A DNA stretch of 64,000 bases, from the NCBI GenBank assembly GCA_022266195.1, contig WHVY01000007.1, forward strand, positions 1,116,001 through 1,180,000. The letters run 5' to 3'. Origin of the DNA: Tetranychus cinnabarinus (lineage: Eukaryota; Arthropoda; Arachnida; Trombidiformes; Tetranychidae). The notes beneath the pieces were generated by a model that was given only the letters and a program-made list of their open reading frames with translations, had not been told where the DNA came from and searched no databases. Shown here in pieces: positions 46,594-60,940 of this stretch. The position numbers and the translations under genes are program-made. The number at the start of each line of letters is the position of its first letter. Position 1 is the stretch's first letter.

Positions 46594-49500
46594 TTAGTTG
46601 CAATTTAAGAACTGCATTGGCCATAAACAAGCACTACAAAAGGATAAAATACAAAAATAAATACTATTGATTGATTAAAATGCTAAAGTCTGTTAGCTTT
46701 CAATAAATATTGTTCAATTTTGACAGACTTCTACTCATGTTTCATATTTTCCTAGAAATGAGATTCGCAGTATTTAAATGGCATTTTGACTCTGATTTAC
46801 CGGTTTATACCTTGATTTTGCAGAATTGTGTTTCAAATTGGATCCAAGTGAAATATTTTTCAGGAAAATATCAGATTTCATTCAAGATTATCAATCCAAT
46901 TCTAGATGTAAATCGAGTTCATTCAACTTATAATTTCATTCATAGTGCTCTCCAAGAAAACACCGAGTTCCTTTAAGAAATCAGCAGTCAAATACACGGC
47001 AATCGTATAGCAAGAACAATTTAAATCGAAACCAGGAAATGTCTGGTTATTTGCTAACTTTCTGGGTTTGACTTGGCACTTTTGGAACTAAATATCTGAT
47101 TATCGGATAATAAAATTTTACCTTTTAAAAGAAGTAAAAAGTTTTCTGGTAAAACTTCTTGTTCCCATCATGATTCTCCATCAATCTCTCAACTTTCCCA
47201 TGTTTTAACTCACTTTCAAGGTATTAATGGTTAATTCAATTGATTTAAGGGTAAAACAGATTCTGATTCTGATTTTTACCCTTTTGTCAGATAAAAGAAT
47301 CCAGAGAGGAAAAAGTGACTTTCACATCTCACTGTCATCAGTTTACTATTAATTTCAAGATAAATGTCGACAGCAAGAGACAGATCAAGAGGTAAAATAT
47401 ATCAAAAGGTAATTTTATTATCCATTCAATGATGATATTAGAATCATTAAGAGTATTATTGATTGAATGGTAAGTTAATCAACGCTCTTTAACGATTACA
47501 TTCTCATGTTTTCCCTTCACTTTTCCAGACAACAATTGATCTGATTGTCTCAACTCATCAATTTCATTATTGATAAATCAATTGTAATGGTTCTTTAGTT
47601 AACAAGCAAACAAAATGCAAATGCATTTCATCAATCTTTAATCAACTTTGCCTTCGCCTTCAATTCTGCAGCCAAAGTGTAAAAAAAGCACAACAAAGCC
47701 AAAATGATTTCCAGTAAAATCCAGGTTGAACCAAAGACGAACCCAAAAAGGATTGAAAATAAAGAAAACAAACTTCCAACAATAAGTTACTAAAAAGAAA
47801 GTTTATTTAAATTTCAAGAATCGATTCCAAGTGATTCAGGTAAACAGATCTGAACTAATAACTCGGAGTGAAACTTGAACATCAACAAATTATAACTCAG
47901 CTGAACCTCAACTCTGAGTTTATCTTGAGTCTAACTGATTTAAAGCAGAAGAGAAATGGTAAAATGATCAGAATTTACATGTTCTCTCGAACCTGGAACG
48001 ATATTTCAGTGTAACTTTTGACTGCTGGAAGCTTGACTCGATTGCTTTTTGATAGCCAAAGTAAAAATTTAAAATGGAAATTGACTTTTATTTAAGATTT
48101 TGAAAGTATGTTCAATTTAGTTTCCAATTTTCGCAAGTTATTTCAATGAATACTTTTTGCCCAGTTATTGATTTCCATGATAATTTTGCGATTTGCACAA
48201 TTATGAGGAAAGAGGATTCGACGGTAAAAAGTTTCACTGATTCAGTGATAGTCACTGTTGTTGAATGTGAAACTGTGAATTGTTTTCATTCCATTTGTTT
48301 TGTACTCTTCGATCTTCACTCACAAAGACAATGATCAACATTAACCATTAATAACTAAATAAATATCATCTTTATCATGATCAGTTTCATTGGAATCCCA
48401 ATCGAATGATGTCTTCAAGTTGAAGATGAATATGAATTATTTAATGTGGGTTGACTTTTGCCAGCAATTCAATTTACTGTTTCCAGGTTTTCCCATTTTT
48501 CACTTCAATTTGAACAGATTTGAATTTGAGGTTAAATTTGGGTTGAAATTGAGTTTTTATTTGATGGGGAAAAAGGAAGCCAAAAGGAGAAGCAAAAGAG
48601 TCTCTTTAACTCAATTTCATTCAAGATCATGTTTAACTTTCAAAGTCAGACTCAACTCGACTGAATTTATACAAGGAAGAAGCAAAAAAAGATTAAACTT
48701 GATCAATATTGGCATTTGTTGGGGAACTTTGTTTTTTTTGGTTAAATCTCAAGATTAATAATTGATGAGATTCAGGAAAAGAAGCGGTTCCAATCTCAGA
48801 TCGGATGATTATTTGTTGCGTTAAATTGATTCAATTAAAGCAAGTTAATTTCAATGTTTGAATTTCATTCGGAAATGAAATTTCAACTCACCAAGAATAC
48901 AAATTGCAAGCTCAATTATTGGCTCAATTAATGGAATCCAAGTTAATGGATTTGCTTGAATTAAATTTTCGTTTTCACTCTACTTTGTAATCAAAAACAT
49001 CAATAAGTTTACATCAAGTGAAAGAGTTACACCGAAGATAGATATTAGAAGAAATTTATTGAAACAAGATTCGAATTTTATTTTTTCTTCGAAAAGTTCT
49101 TGTAGCTTGCAAAGCATGGCAATTGTCTGTTTTTATTGATTTTTCTTCTTCATTCAAAGCTGATTAACATGGAAACTCTGAAGAGAAAAATTGCAAAAGA
49201 ATTTGAATTTTTCTTTTTCCTGATCTTGATCGTTTCAAGTTGAAACAGACATTGACCTCATTCAATCAGGTCTCGAGTTTGAATGGTTAAGAGTTTAATA
49301 TTAGTCTAATTTGTCTGTTATGTCCATTCAAAATGGATTCCAATTTGTAGAGTTCTGAGAATTGTCATTAGATGGATCAAGATGATTCACCTGGTTGATG
49401 TCCTGCTCTAAAGTGGCTTTAAAAAGTGGAAAATTATCTCTGCAAATGATAAATAAAACGAAGAAAAGGATCAATTATTCGATGGTTCAATTGAAGGTGA

Positions 49501-52500
49501 TTTAAAGTGGTCAAAGGTAATGTTTTGCTTTTTTCTTGTTCTTTTATTCCATTTTACTTTCTGTTTCAAGTCAATGATTACAATTTTCAGACTGAGTTTA
49601 GAACAGAAAATGGATTACGTTTGAAGAAAAAGCTATTATTATTGTCATCATTCTTATTGTTGTTTAAAGATATATTTATTTGTCGCTCAGAGAAAAGCAG
49701 TGAGAAAATTGAATGATATGGAGAAGTGGACAGCAAATGAGTTTCAACAAAAGGTGAAATGTGAAAATGAATGAGTGAATGCAACGAGTTTACATGAAAA
49801 ATTGCATTACAAAGAAACCAAATGAAAGGAAAATTTTAAAGTTATATTGACATGGAATTTATCATTTCCGACTTTAAACCATAACATGTTATTTTGTAAA
49901 ATGCGATTGATAGCTCAATTGAAATTAAAACCAAGTAGAATTAAAAAGCTCATCCTGCAATTAGATTTAAAATGGACTTTAATATTGTCTTTTCAACTTG
50001 AAAATAAAGTAAATCGTTAAAGTAAAGTTAATGAAAAAACCAGGAAAGTCAAGCAATTGATCTGCATTGCAATTTCAATAAATAGTCTTGGAAGAGATTA
50101 AAGACTATTGTGGTTTCGATCAAAGAATAGAATCGATCGATTCGTAGGATTTGCAATAGTAGACTTTAATCTTGTACTAATGTCATTGCTAATTGAATCG
50201 CAACAGCCGACATTGCAGCTCGTAATTGAAGCTGGAAATCAATGGAATCAATTACAAGCTGCAAAGTTATACATCATTTGAGGTTCAACTATGTTACTAT
50301 CCATTTGATACAAAATTGATTGAACTGCAATTCAACTATCGTTAGTGGCATTGTCTATCATTCAGTTAAATGGACATTTGAACTTTAACTGCAACAATCG
50401 AAGCTACATTAGCACTTTGATTGCATGAAAAATATTCCAAAGCGAATTTAGAAATGATTTAAAAATAGAAAATAATCATTAAACTTAAGAAAAGGTCTAA
50501 ATTTAGATCTATCAAGTTAATCGTTGAACGTAAATAGATCAATAGAATTGTATTTCAACTATTAATAGAGAAACTTTTGTACCAAAAAAGATTAGAACAT
50601 TTTAAAGACTAATTTAATTTTCGATGCTCATCCAATTCTGATCAAAGCAAGTCTCAACTCGAACCATTTCAATTGATTGCAAACCAAAAATAAAAAGCGA
50701 TCCAAACATTACAATTAAGAGCATTCAACTGTCTAGCAATTTAGCTTTCTCAAAACAACTTCAATTTCGAGTGATTGTCAAAAATTTTCGGTAACTTTGA
50801 CCAATCTTTTCACTATTCATCATACAAGCTTCCAAAGTAAAAGTTTGACATTTGGTTTTGAAAAATGCTTCATGAAAAATGGGTAAAAAGAATGGCGATA
50901 ACTGGGAGTGAATTTCGGAGGCAAAAGGTTCACTCCAACCTGATTGGAATACTTTTTAGCTTTCATCAATCACTATTTGATTTGATTGATCAACAACTGA
51001 ATATTTTGTTTTGCAGTTATTTAATCATCTAAATCGAGCAATGAAGAGATAAAAACGAAACCATTGACTTGATCAATGCCTATTGTTGTTTCACTTTCGT
51101 TAATATTATTATCATCATCAATGAACTTGTGATTCTTTTATCCTGCTTTTTTTTCTCTTCCAACCAATTATTGTTACAATTGGAGCAGAAAGTATTATTT
51201 TCCCTGAACCATTATCAAGTAGAGTCAATAAACAATTATCTATTAATACTTTTCATAATCACATTGAATAATGAAATTGTTAACATTCAATTAACAGAAC
51301 AATTTTTAATCGTTTCAAGTCAACTCAAGTCTACAACAACAACATCAATTTCACCATGAAAATGAAAAACTAAAAGCACAAAATGAATTGCAAGAAACAA
51401 TCCAATATCATTTAATTGACGCCATTATGTAACTTGATAAGTGTAATTTGATGATAACATCATCTGTTTGATATTTAATTATACGATGAGACATGCAATA
51501 AAAAGAGCAAAAGAAGATTCACTTGGAATCAATTGGAAAGGTTGAAATTCATTGAATAACGATGAAAATCCCTGTTTAACAAACATAATCAGTCAGTAAT
51601 TAATATTGATTCATTTTTCATCAGCATTTCCAAACGTTAAGCCTCTTACAATTGAACCATTAAATGAATCAGATATTGAATGATAAAGTAAAACTTCTCA
51701 AATGACAAATAACAACCTAAAGATAATTTTAGCAAAAAGAGAGAATAAATTTACTCCAAGTTTGATTAATAGTAAACTTGGAAAAGAAGCTCAACATTTC
51801 GTCAAAGTATCGTATGAAGAAGTGAACGAATTCTGGCCTTTCAAGCAACTGTGAACAAACTAAATGTTGTGTTTAAAACAACGAGCGGGTCTTCGATCAA
51901 TCAATCCACATTCAAATGCTGCAATTCTTAATGAAACATCTCCAGAATGCGAAATACAAAAGATCTTCAGTTTTTTTGACATGGATAATACTCATTTGGA
52001 ATGAAAAAAGCAAATGACTTTTAGCAAACATGAAAGCTTTTTTGTTGGTGTTTAGAGTTGATACTTTTTTGGTTACAAAAGCATGGAAATTCAATGCTTT
52101 GAGAGAATCGAATTCAAATCAAGACTTGAGTCATTGCACGTTTGAGGCTCCATATTTTGACCAAGTCTTCGGTCTTTACTCGAAAGATAAAGTTTTAGAT
52201 GTTGCAATCCAACAATAATTCACCTGAATAGCCATAAGAGTTTTCGGTTTAAACTCAATAGTTTGAAATATGGTTTTGCATTTTCTTTCCTTGCATCTAT
52301 TCACACGAATTTCGCAGAACCTTGAATTTCTTGGAAAGCTCTGACTATCTTTGTTGATGTAATTTGGTCATGCTTTCATGCTACGTCAAAATTTTTCTTG
52401 GAAACCACTTAGTTCGGCCACAATTTGACTTTAGATAATGAACTTGTTCTCGGCATAATCAAGTCTAAGGAGGAAACTTGCTTGTTGCCAGACGTTTCCA

Positions 52501-52714
52501 TATTTATATCCATAAATATTTATGTTGAGAATGAAAAAAGGTCAAAATTTTCTGTTTACTTTTCTTGCCATTTGGATATATTTTCATGGTTTAAATCCTT
52601 TTCTGTACATTATCCTCATCGTTCAATATCAACGTTGCATTGATTATCAATTGTAGGAAAGTTTAGAAAAAAGCAAATGGAAAAGTTTTTTTTTCTTCGA
52701 GTTTCGCTTCTTTC

Positions 52715-52732
52715 AGTGGAAATATTTCCACT
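52715..52732. repeat. Perfect 18-bp palindrome
   Basis: AGTGGAAATATTTCCACT reads the same on both strands. It lies in otherwise featureless AT-rich DNA. A dimeric transcription-factor site is possible, but nothing else supports it. Confidence 0.4.
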
Positions 52733-55700
52733 AATAAATTTTACTGCCTTTTCATGGCTACGAATTCAACTTGTCTTTATCAGTTTCACATTTCGAGTTC
52801 AACTTTTCTGCTCTTTGTTCAATTATTATCATAAACAATCATCAGATTCGTGACTGATTTATCAAGTAAGTTGATATTGTATTTGCAAGAAAAGAGGAGA
52901 AAAAAATTGTTGAGTTCATTTAGTTTTCCTTTACTTTCCCTGTTGATACACCAAAGTAGATACACAAATCTCAGGGAATATCAAATTCAAATGTAATCCT
53001 TTTTTATATTTGAGCTATTTAAATAGATTCTCTTCTGGACTACCCAACAAAAAATGCTCAATATTTCAATGTATCTCAAATGGGCGAGTAAATCGAAGAG
53101 CTAAAAAGACAGTTTCACTTTCAAACTTTCCTCATATGTAATCATGGAATCGTCAGCTAATGTTGTGCAGCTAAAGTGCTAATGATGTTCATAGCGAATA
53201 ACTTGACAACCATTAATTTTTTTATGCACTAATGAAACAAGTCGAAACAGTAATCTGTCAAAATCGAAAAAACTTAAAAGCAGTAAAATTTCTACATCTG
53301 ATGTCGACACCAGAATTGAAATTGCGATTCTCAAAAAATTGAATTCTATCAAATTCACATTCGACAGCCAATCAAGATCAAAAAAATTTCAAATGTTGGA
53401 GAAAATGTGAAAGTCAGTGAAGCAATAGCAAAAAGTCCATCGATTATTAATTAGAAGATCATTCGAATCAGTTAATATTGAAATTTTCATTCTACAGGGC
53501 ATTTCAATTTCGATAACATTTTTCCAGTTACATGTCGACTGATTTGATTGATTTGAATTTGTTGAAACTTGCATTTGAGTTTGCATTGAATAAAAATAGC
53601 AAAATTGAGTGATATCGAGATTGATGATGGAAAGGAACCAAAATTTTCCACAAAGAAAATCATAATCTAAACATGTTTAAAGCCACGGATTAGATGGTAG
53701 ATTGAGTCGATAAACAAATCTGTTGAAAAGAATACCAATTTTTGGTTAATTCACGCTTTCGATTGAAATGAAATTATCATTTCTCGTTCAACAGTTTGAT
53801 TGCATTTTCATTCAAGGTTCAATTACGAATGATTCTCATCATTTTTGCTTCTGTTGATTCAGTTGAATTGTAAAACTCTGGTTGAAGGCAAACAGCAAAA
53901 GAAGAAGTCTAACCAGAAAAGCATGAGATGAATACCATTCATCATCTTTAAGCTCAAGATTGTTTTAAGAACTCAAATTCTGAATCCATCTTTTCCTTTT
54001 CCTTTCCATCTTCTCTTCATCTACATCATCTTTTTTTCAGCTTTTCCCATCTTTTACAATTTCTTGCCTTTTTTGTTTTTCCCTTTCCTTCATTTTTCTA
54101 ACCTTTAACATGCCTTTTGCTTTTTGTTGCATCTTCTGTTGTCTGACATTATTAGATGAAAAAAACTCTTTTCCTTCTTCTTCCCTGACATTCATGATGA
54201 TACACATGAGTCAGGGTAAAAATTGTTCAGACTTTTAATGTCACAACTAAAATGCATTTCAATTTTTCTTCTTTTCCTTCAACAAACCTTTCAACAAATG
54301 TGAAACACAAACTAATAACAGTAATTTGTATTAAATTGTATTCTGTATCATCATCATTATCAATAATGTATTCAATTCAGGTAGACTAATTTGAGCAGAA
54401 CAAGAATCAAATTATATTTCTTTTTCAGCTGATGAATAATAACATTTAAAGATGGGAAGAAGAAGAAGCAAAAAAGAATTCACTTTTTGAATTTGATTCA
54501 AATGAATAGATAATTGATTATCACAGTAAATCACTTTTATCTAATGTTCAATATTGATGCAATTATTGGGAGTAATTTGGGTTGTCCGGATTATATCATG
54601 AAAGAGATAGAAATTGAATAAAAAAATGTTCTTCTTCTTTCATTCTTCTGGCTTGGCAATTCGTTGGAATGCATTTGTCTACCATTTTCCAGTCTAAATG
54701 CCTTTTCGAGTCTATTTTTGGTCTGAATTTGCTATTCGCCAACCTTAAACAAATTACGTTGATTGAGTATTATGTTTTGTATATTTACTCAGCAGAAGGG
54801 AAAATAACTAGAGAAAGACAAGTTTGAATTGGAAAAGTTGGAAAATTGAAGTTGAACAAAAAATGTTGATGTTGATGGAAGAAAAGAGTAAAAAGAAGAA
54901 CAGAAAAAGGAAAAATATTTTTCAGTCGATTTTTCAGTTTACTTTACAAAAGGATAAAACCTCTTTTTTTTGTTCCTTTTCCTCGGTTCAATATTATTGG
55001 AACAATTTGAACATGCGTTCTCATTTTGAATACATTTAGCTGTGTGAGGTCAACAAAGTCAACAACAGCTGAAAATTTCTTTCCTCTTCCATTCTCATTT
55101 CAATTGCTGAATAATCAGTGATTTTCAAGTAAATAACGAATATTGCATTTCATTTGGATGCATTTGGCTTTGAGTCCAAAATTTTGTTGCTTTCAAAGGT
55201 AAGATGAATAGCAACTTTCTGGGAATGAAATTGAAAAGGAATGGAAGAGAGAGAAAAAAGTGATGACGATGATGACAAATAAGAATGATGATGATGAGAA
55301 TATTGAGTTTAGCCATGTTAACAAGATGAAAAAATAGGAACATGCAAAGGGAAAAGGAAAAAAAGGACAAAACTGAAACAAGTAACTCTTTGCAGGGAAG
55401 GAAAAAGGAACCCAAAATTTTTAACCTGAGCAGTTGTAGACGAAAAGGAAGACGACGATAAGGCAAGAAAAAGAGAGTGAGAGAAGATGAAGAAAATGGG
55501 AAACTGGGAAGATGAAGATGAAGATGGAAAGGTAGACAGGGAATGATGATTGACGCAGAATCAGAGTAAAGGTGAACTTGGAGTTTACTTTTTACTCTTT
55601 CTTTATTCTGTCTGTCGCACATAATCTGGTTTCTGGTGAACAAGAAAGGAAGAACAAGAGTAGAAGAATGTTGATGATGAAGAGAAGAGATGATGAGGAT

Positions 55701-56008
55701 GCTAAAGAATGGTGAGAATGTTGGATTGGAGGGAAGAAGAAGAGGAGAAGAAAAAAAGATGAGGGAAAATCTCGTAACTTTGGAACCAGAAAAAAAGACG
55801 TTAAAGAGAAAATAAATTGCTGATTAGACTGACATGAGAGTAAGACACTTTTTTTGCTCAACCTTTCATCTTTTCATCGTCATCTTTATCGTTTTCATCT
55901 TTTCCTTCTCAACTCTAAATCTGTTAACAATTTTACTTGCAACTTTATCAATATTAGTTTTTCAATTTTTGCCTTCAATCCTTCACATGCAAAGACAGGC
56001 TCAGGTCC

Positions 56009-56068
56009 AGCCTTGGATCAACCTAAAGCTCAAGGTCTTAGGTTGACAAAACAGAGTCAACCAAGGCT
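56009..56068. other. GC-richer block with two alternative hairpins
   Basis: An outer stem AGCCTTGG (56009-56016) pairs with CCAAGGCT (56061-56068). Inside it TCAACCTAA (56018-56026) pairs with TTAGGTTGA (56038-56046). Alternatively GGTTGAC (56041-56047) pairs with GTCAACC (56056-56062). The second and third pairings share bases and exclude each other. The block stands out from its AT-rich surroundings. No known RNA family is recognised. Confidence 0.5.
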
Positions 56069-59000
56069 AGCAGCTTGCTCGACTAAAGAGTAAATCCTTT
56101 CTTTTCATTTTAAAACTGCATCAATCGAGATTACACTTTGAATATCCTTGACATTTATCATGATTAAACTGGAAACTTTTGCAAATCCAGGCTAATCAAT
56201 TGTGCATAATCTTACTGTACCAAGCGAAAAAATTCACTTTTATTTGAAATAATTTATCAACATTTTGTCAACTTGTATTCATTTTGGCTTAATATGAATA
56301 TAGTATTAGAAATTGTTTGTTGACTTTACCTGAATAAAGTCATGGTTATAAATTTTGAATCAAAACATTCACCTGGTTCAATGGTTAGTTCAACCTTTTC
56401 TTGAATTTATTTTCATGTCTGTTTAGGAAAAGAGGGGGAAAAATGACAAAAACAAAATCAAATAACATTCAAATATTTTGAAATTATCTTTTTCACTTTT
56501 CCCTTTCTGGTTATTGCATTTTGATTTTCAACCAAATTGAATAAAATAACATTTACACTCATTAAAATTCCAGCATTGCTTTTCTTATTTCAATTTTGCC
56601 AACCATTTCACCCAACAATAAACCAATTGATTAAAAGATGAAAAAATCTCTTGAAAATCCTTTATGCCCATTCTGTTGAAGGTTGGCACTCTTGATGAGC
56701 TATAAATTGGGATGAAACTTGCAACTTTCACTGTCAATATTGGGTTACCTTTACGCTTCCAGTGACAGGCTCATGACATTGAAAAGCTTCCAGGTCAATG
56801 GTGATTCAACTTTACTGTTTACTCTCAATATATAAAAATATATGAATATCACTCTCTTTTGATATTTAATGTCAATTTTTATTTAGCTGACTAAACATAA
56901 CAAATCAAAGGTTATCCATCCGCAAATAAGACCATCTCACCGTGTGAATCCATGAAAGAGGTAAAAATGTTTTAAAAACTTTCATTGAGAATCAAATTGC
57001 CTGCAAATGCCAAAAGTGTCACAAAAATTAGACAATTTCATTTGCAAATTTAACCTCGAATGGAGCAACAAGGAAAATAGCATAAAATTAATGGCCAAAT
57101 AAATCAGCCAATTATAAAATCAAATGAACCCAAGTTTACTCATGCAACAACAGCTAAAGAAATTTCTCTGAGCGAAAATTCCGATTGAATGTTTATCTTG
57201 AATTGCATGTAAAATGCTAACAAATGTGGCCAACAAAAAACGAGGCAATTTTGCATTTGAAAAATGAAATTGAATAAAGTATTTGCTAATGAAAAGTTTT
57301 GCCCAAAATTCAAGTTTATCCATCATCTTGAGCTTGAAACTTTTGGGTTAAAGTGATGCTTGGATTGGCTAGTGCATATTTCATGATACTCACACATAAA
57401 CACAGTTGCCTCTTCTCACGGATCTGAAAATAATTTAATAATAAATTGAGGCAATAAAGAAGCATCTTTTTTATAAATAATAATTTGATTGTTTAAGCAT
57501 CAACAATGAGCGGCAGAGACGGCAGGAGAAGGAAAAATGTGATCCAAAAGATGATGAGCAAAGAGGAAGGGAAAAGGATGAGGAAAATGTTGCAAGATAA
57601 TGAACATAAATGGATTATCATGAATGGAAACATTTTTGTTTCTCCTTCTTTTGCAATAAACATGTTAATCGTTGCAACGTTGAACCAATAAATAAACTCT
57701 TTTAAGATGGTAAAGTGTTTGCAGCTAAGAAATGTTTCCTTTTTAATAACATAATTATATCTCGACAATAAACAAGACACAAATCTGGGTCAATTAAGAG
57801 AGGAAAATGAAAATTTTCAGACAATAAATCATCATTCTTATCGCATCGCCATTGTTATCATTGCCAGCATCATCATGTTGATAATTATTTTCATCATTAG
57901 TACAGATTGTTGCAAGAAAAGGGTTTTATAATTGATTTAGGATGACATTTCAATGAGCAGAAAAGGTTTCATTAAGTTGAAAAGGTTCAAAACCTTTAAT
58001 CAAATTGTGAAAATTGGCAATTCAATTGGAAAAGTGGAAAATCTTGAAAAGTGAATCACAAAATTTAAATTATTTTTTCACCAACTTTACATTCAAGATT
58101 CACAGTTCTTGATGAGATTAATTTTTACTGTATTCATATTCATATGAATAGCTATTAAGAGTGGGAAAAAAGAGTTATTTTGAGCCACTTTGATAAGAAG
58201 TGATTAACTTGTTATTATATCTTTGAACACTTTATTAGCGTTGCTTTAATAATGATATTTATAATCAATATGAAAAGTTTCAGTGAAAAGGCTTTTTTCA
58301 TAATCGATAACTTTGCATAATGTTATCAAGATTATCATGATATTAAGTATTCTCAAAGTGCTATTTAACAGCAATGGTATTGATAATTGGCTTACTTTGA
58401 GTTTTGTCACTTTTCTTTATTATTCATGGAATCAATGGAAATATGGAAATTGAAATAGATTTGACATTCTTCTTCTTCTTTGGGTTAAATGTCAATGAAC
58501 AATTGTTGCCTTTCATTTGATAATTTATTTGGTTAATTAAAGGTCATTGAATCGGTGAAAAGGTTACAGTTTACTTTCAATGTTAGTGAATATTATTGTC
58601 AACTTGAAAGGTTGAAAGGCTTTTCGGTTTTTGGATTAGGAAAGACTATAGGAGTTGAGGGTGAAAGCTTGGTGATGCATGTTGGAATGAATAGAGGATG
58701 AGTTAGGAATTTTTGGCTGTGAAATTTTGCGAAAGAAAAAAAGGAATTTATGGAATCAGATTATCTGAGGTTGTCTAAAAGTCTTCAAGTGTTGAGTGTT
58801 TTAGGTTTGAGTAACAAACGATCGATGTACTCAAGTAAGGGTTAAATTAAATTCATGCAACTGAACATGTATAAGTTTGGAAAATTGTTGTTCAATAAAG
58901 AGATGGAGAAGAAGAAGAAAAAAAAGAGTAAAAGAATATTCTTCTTTTCAGTTGTAATGTTATTGGACAAGAAATTCAGTTACAAGTAGAGAGGGAAAAA

Positions 59001-59535
59001 AGAAGAAGAAAAAAGTAAAGGAAAAGAGGAAAAAAGAAGTGAAAGGAAAGGAGTAAAGATGTAACAGAATCGATAAACAGTCTCGAGTTTTGACTGTCTC
59101 TCTGCCAAATTTACCAATATTGAACCATGAAATGCAGCTTTTTTACTCAAAATTGCTTTCCTTCAACCAAAATTGATCATTTTCCTGTGGACTCCAAATG
59201 GATAAATTTTTTTACATTGAAACTTGCAATTAAAATGGTGCAACTGAATTTGGCGAAGGAATACGACTGGAATGTTTATTCATTCAGGCAAAATGCTTAT
59301 TAAATCATTTCGTCTGAGTCAAGAAGAGTAATGCTTGAATGATCTAAATATAATTTCGATAATATTGGAGTGAACAATTTAAAAGAATAAAGAAATACTG
59401 ATAAATAATTAGCGGAATGGCTGTGGACTAATTGTGTATAATAATCTGATTAGAGTATTTTATCACTTTCACTAAAAACATGCGATTTATTTTCATGATT
59501 AGCAATGTTATCAAATGAACTGAGAAAATGTCTGT

Positions 59536-59793
59536 TTGAAGTCAAAACACGAGAAGAATGCAACCAGCAATTGGACTAACCCTAAAGTGGCACAGAAAGA
59601 TCTAAAATTGACCATTCGAGGATTATCTACAAGGTGCAACTGGTACCGTCGGTCGATTTCAGTAAGTTTCGTTGGCAATGTTGACCCAGACTTTTACGAT
59701 GGTATTTCACGGCGAAAGCAGTGTCACTTTATAATAAGAAACGTGGGTGAAAGGTACTCAAACTTACAATTGATTGACCCAATAAACTTATAA
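59536..59793 (+). mobile_element. Likely Ty3/gypsy reverse-transcriptase remnant
   Basis: An 85-codon open stretch whose layout follows the connection region after the gypsy reverse-transcriptase palm. It has LTIRGLSTRCNWYRRSIS (compare the family's FLGLCNWYRRFI), then DFYDGISRRKQCHFI (compare PLYDLLKKxxxF) and ERYSNLQLIDPINL (compare F-x2-LK-x2-L-x3-PVL). The block is less AT-rich than its neighbours. No protease, integrase or LTRs are visible, and the catalytic YxDD part is absent, so this would be a short dead fragment. It starts with TTG rather than ATG. Confidence 0.4.
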
Positions 59794-60684
59794 AATAAGT
59801 AAGAAAATACCCCAACTCTTTGGCAAAACTTCTGGCGACTTCTTGAAATAAAATTTTTCCAACTTGAATTTCTGTCTTGGTTTGATTTGTACTTAACTGA
59901 ATTACCTAATATATTCATGGAGGTATGAAAAAAGCTTTTCAATGAAAGTCATCAAAGAATGCATTGCTTCTGCACATTTTGCACAAGAATAGCAACATAA
60001 ATCGATAATTTCTTTCGTTTTATCTTCCAAAAATTTTGGCGCAATAATCCATTCAATTCGCAATGACCTTTACTTAATAAACAATGATGCTTCAACTGTT
60101 TTATTGAAATCAATTCAGCAATTCAATAAGTTTGGTTGACCATAAACCACAAAATTTTCATTATATTTAACATTCTCTGTTTGCCACGTTTTATTTCAAT
60201 TCTGATTCCAAGTAATCCATGAATAGGATAAATCTATGAGATTAAAAGGTTGAATATTAATATTGCTTAAGCCACAATCTCTATTAACTTCAAAAACGCT
60301 TTTCATGTCAAATATATCTTCTCACAGTATGATTCTCAATGGTCTAAATTGTGCTCAACAGAAACCATAATTTCCTGAAACATTTAAGCTTTTCGTTGAT
60401 CAGAAAAAAACTTGAATCTGATAATTTTTTAGTTATTTGTTTATCTTGAATGTCACTCATATTGTAAGGTCCCTTCAGGGATGAGGAGTAGAGACTTACA
60501 ACTGAGATCAGTTTCTCAATAACTTTAAGTATAACCAACGCTGTTAATCAATTTGAGGTTAAATTATTTTATTTCAGTTGAGGTGTCTAAGTCACCAGTA
60601 AATCAAACATTAACACAAGAACACAGGTAATAAGTAATTAGCCTTATTTTTAAGTAAATTAAGTTGATGGTGATGAGCACAGTA

Positions 60685-60705
60685 TTGAGAGAATACCCTC
60701 TTCAA
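60685..60705. repeat. 21-bp near-palindrome, copy 1
   Basis: Motif TTGAGAG(A/C)ATAC then one variable base, CTC(T/G)TCAA. This copy lies about 240 bases downstream of the stop codon of the fusion gene at 60941-63151. Two more copies lie upstream of that gene. Confidence 0.7.
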
Positions 60706-60940
60706 TCAATTAACAATTTGTTGATCACAATTTAAAGAGAGAGAGAGAGAAAACATAATCTAATCTGTTGGTCAAATTGACCAGTATTTATATTAAGTTA
60801 AGAGGAAAAGGAAGAAAAGCAAAACATGTGATATTAAACTAATGGGGGTTGACATTGAATTACAAACTGTAAATTAAGAGAGGCAAAAAGTAGTGTCGAT
60901 CCCTTACAGATGCCCCCACTAAGTCGCAATCGGTCCTTCA

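Larger units (their letters stand above)
43135..60684. other. Gene-poor 17.5 kb: receptor 5' introns and/or intergenic DNA
   Basis: No complete gene is recognised on either strand. The missing start of the receptor gene should lie here or further right. Possible minus-strand receptor exons are 46347-46275, which has a strong GTAAGT donor and ends in phase 0, and a 30-base segment at 57423-57394, flanked by TTTTCAG and GTGAGT. Neither can be confirmed. Other items are a coding-like stretch at 46384-46593, a palindrome at 52715-52732, a paired-hairpin block at 56009-56068 and a reverse-transcriptase-like remnant at 59536-59793. The rest is AT-rich, with many stops and polypurine or GAT/CAT-rich runs. 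Confidence 0.5.

Noticed and set aside
55125..55861. Long minus-strand frames rich in Phe, Leu and Ser
   Set aside because: They come from polypurine/polypyrimidine DNA and have no protein character beyond low complexity.
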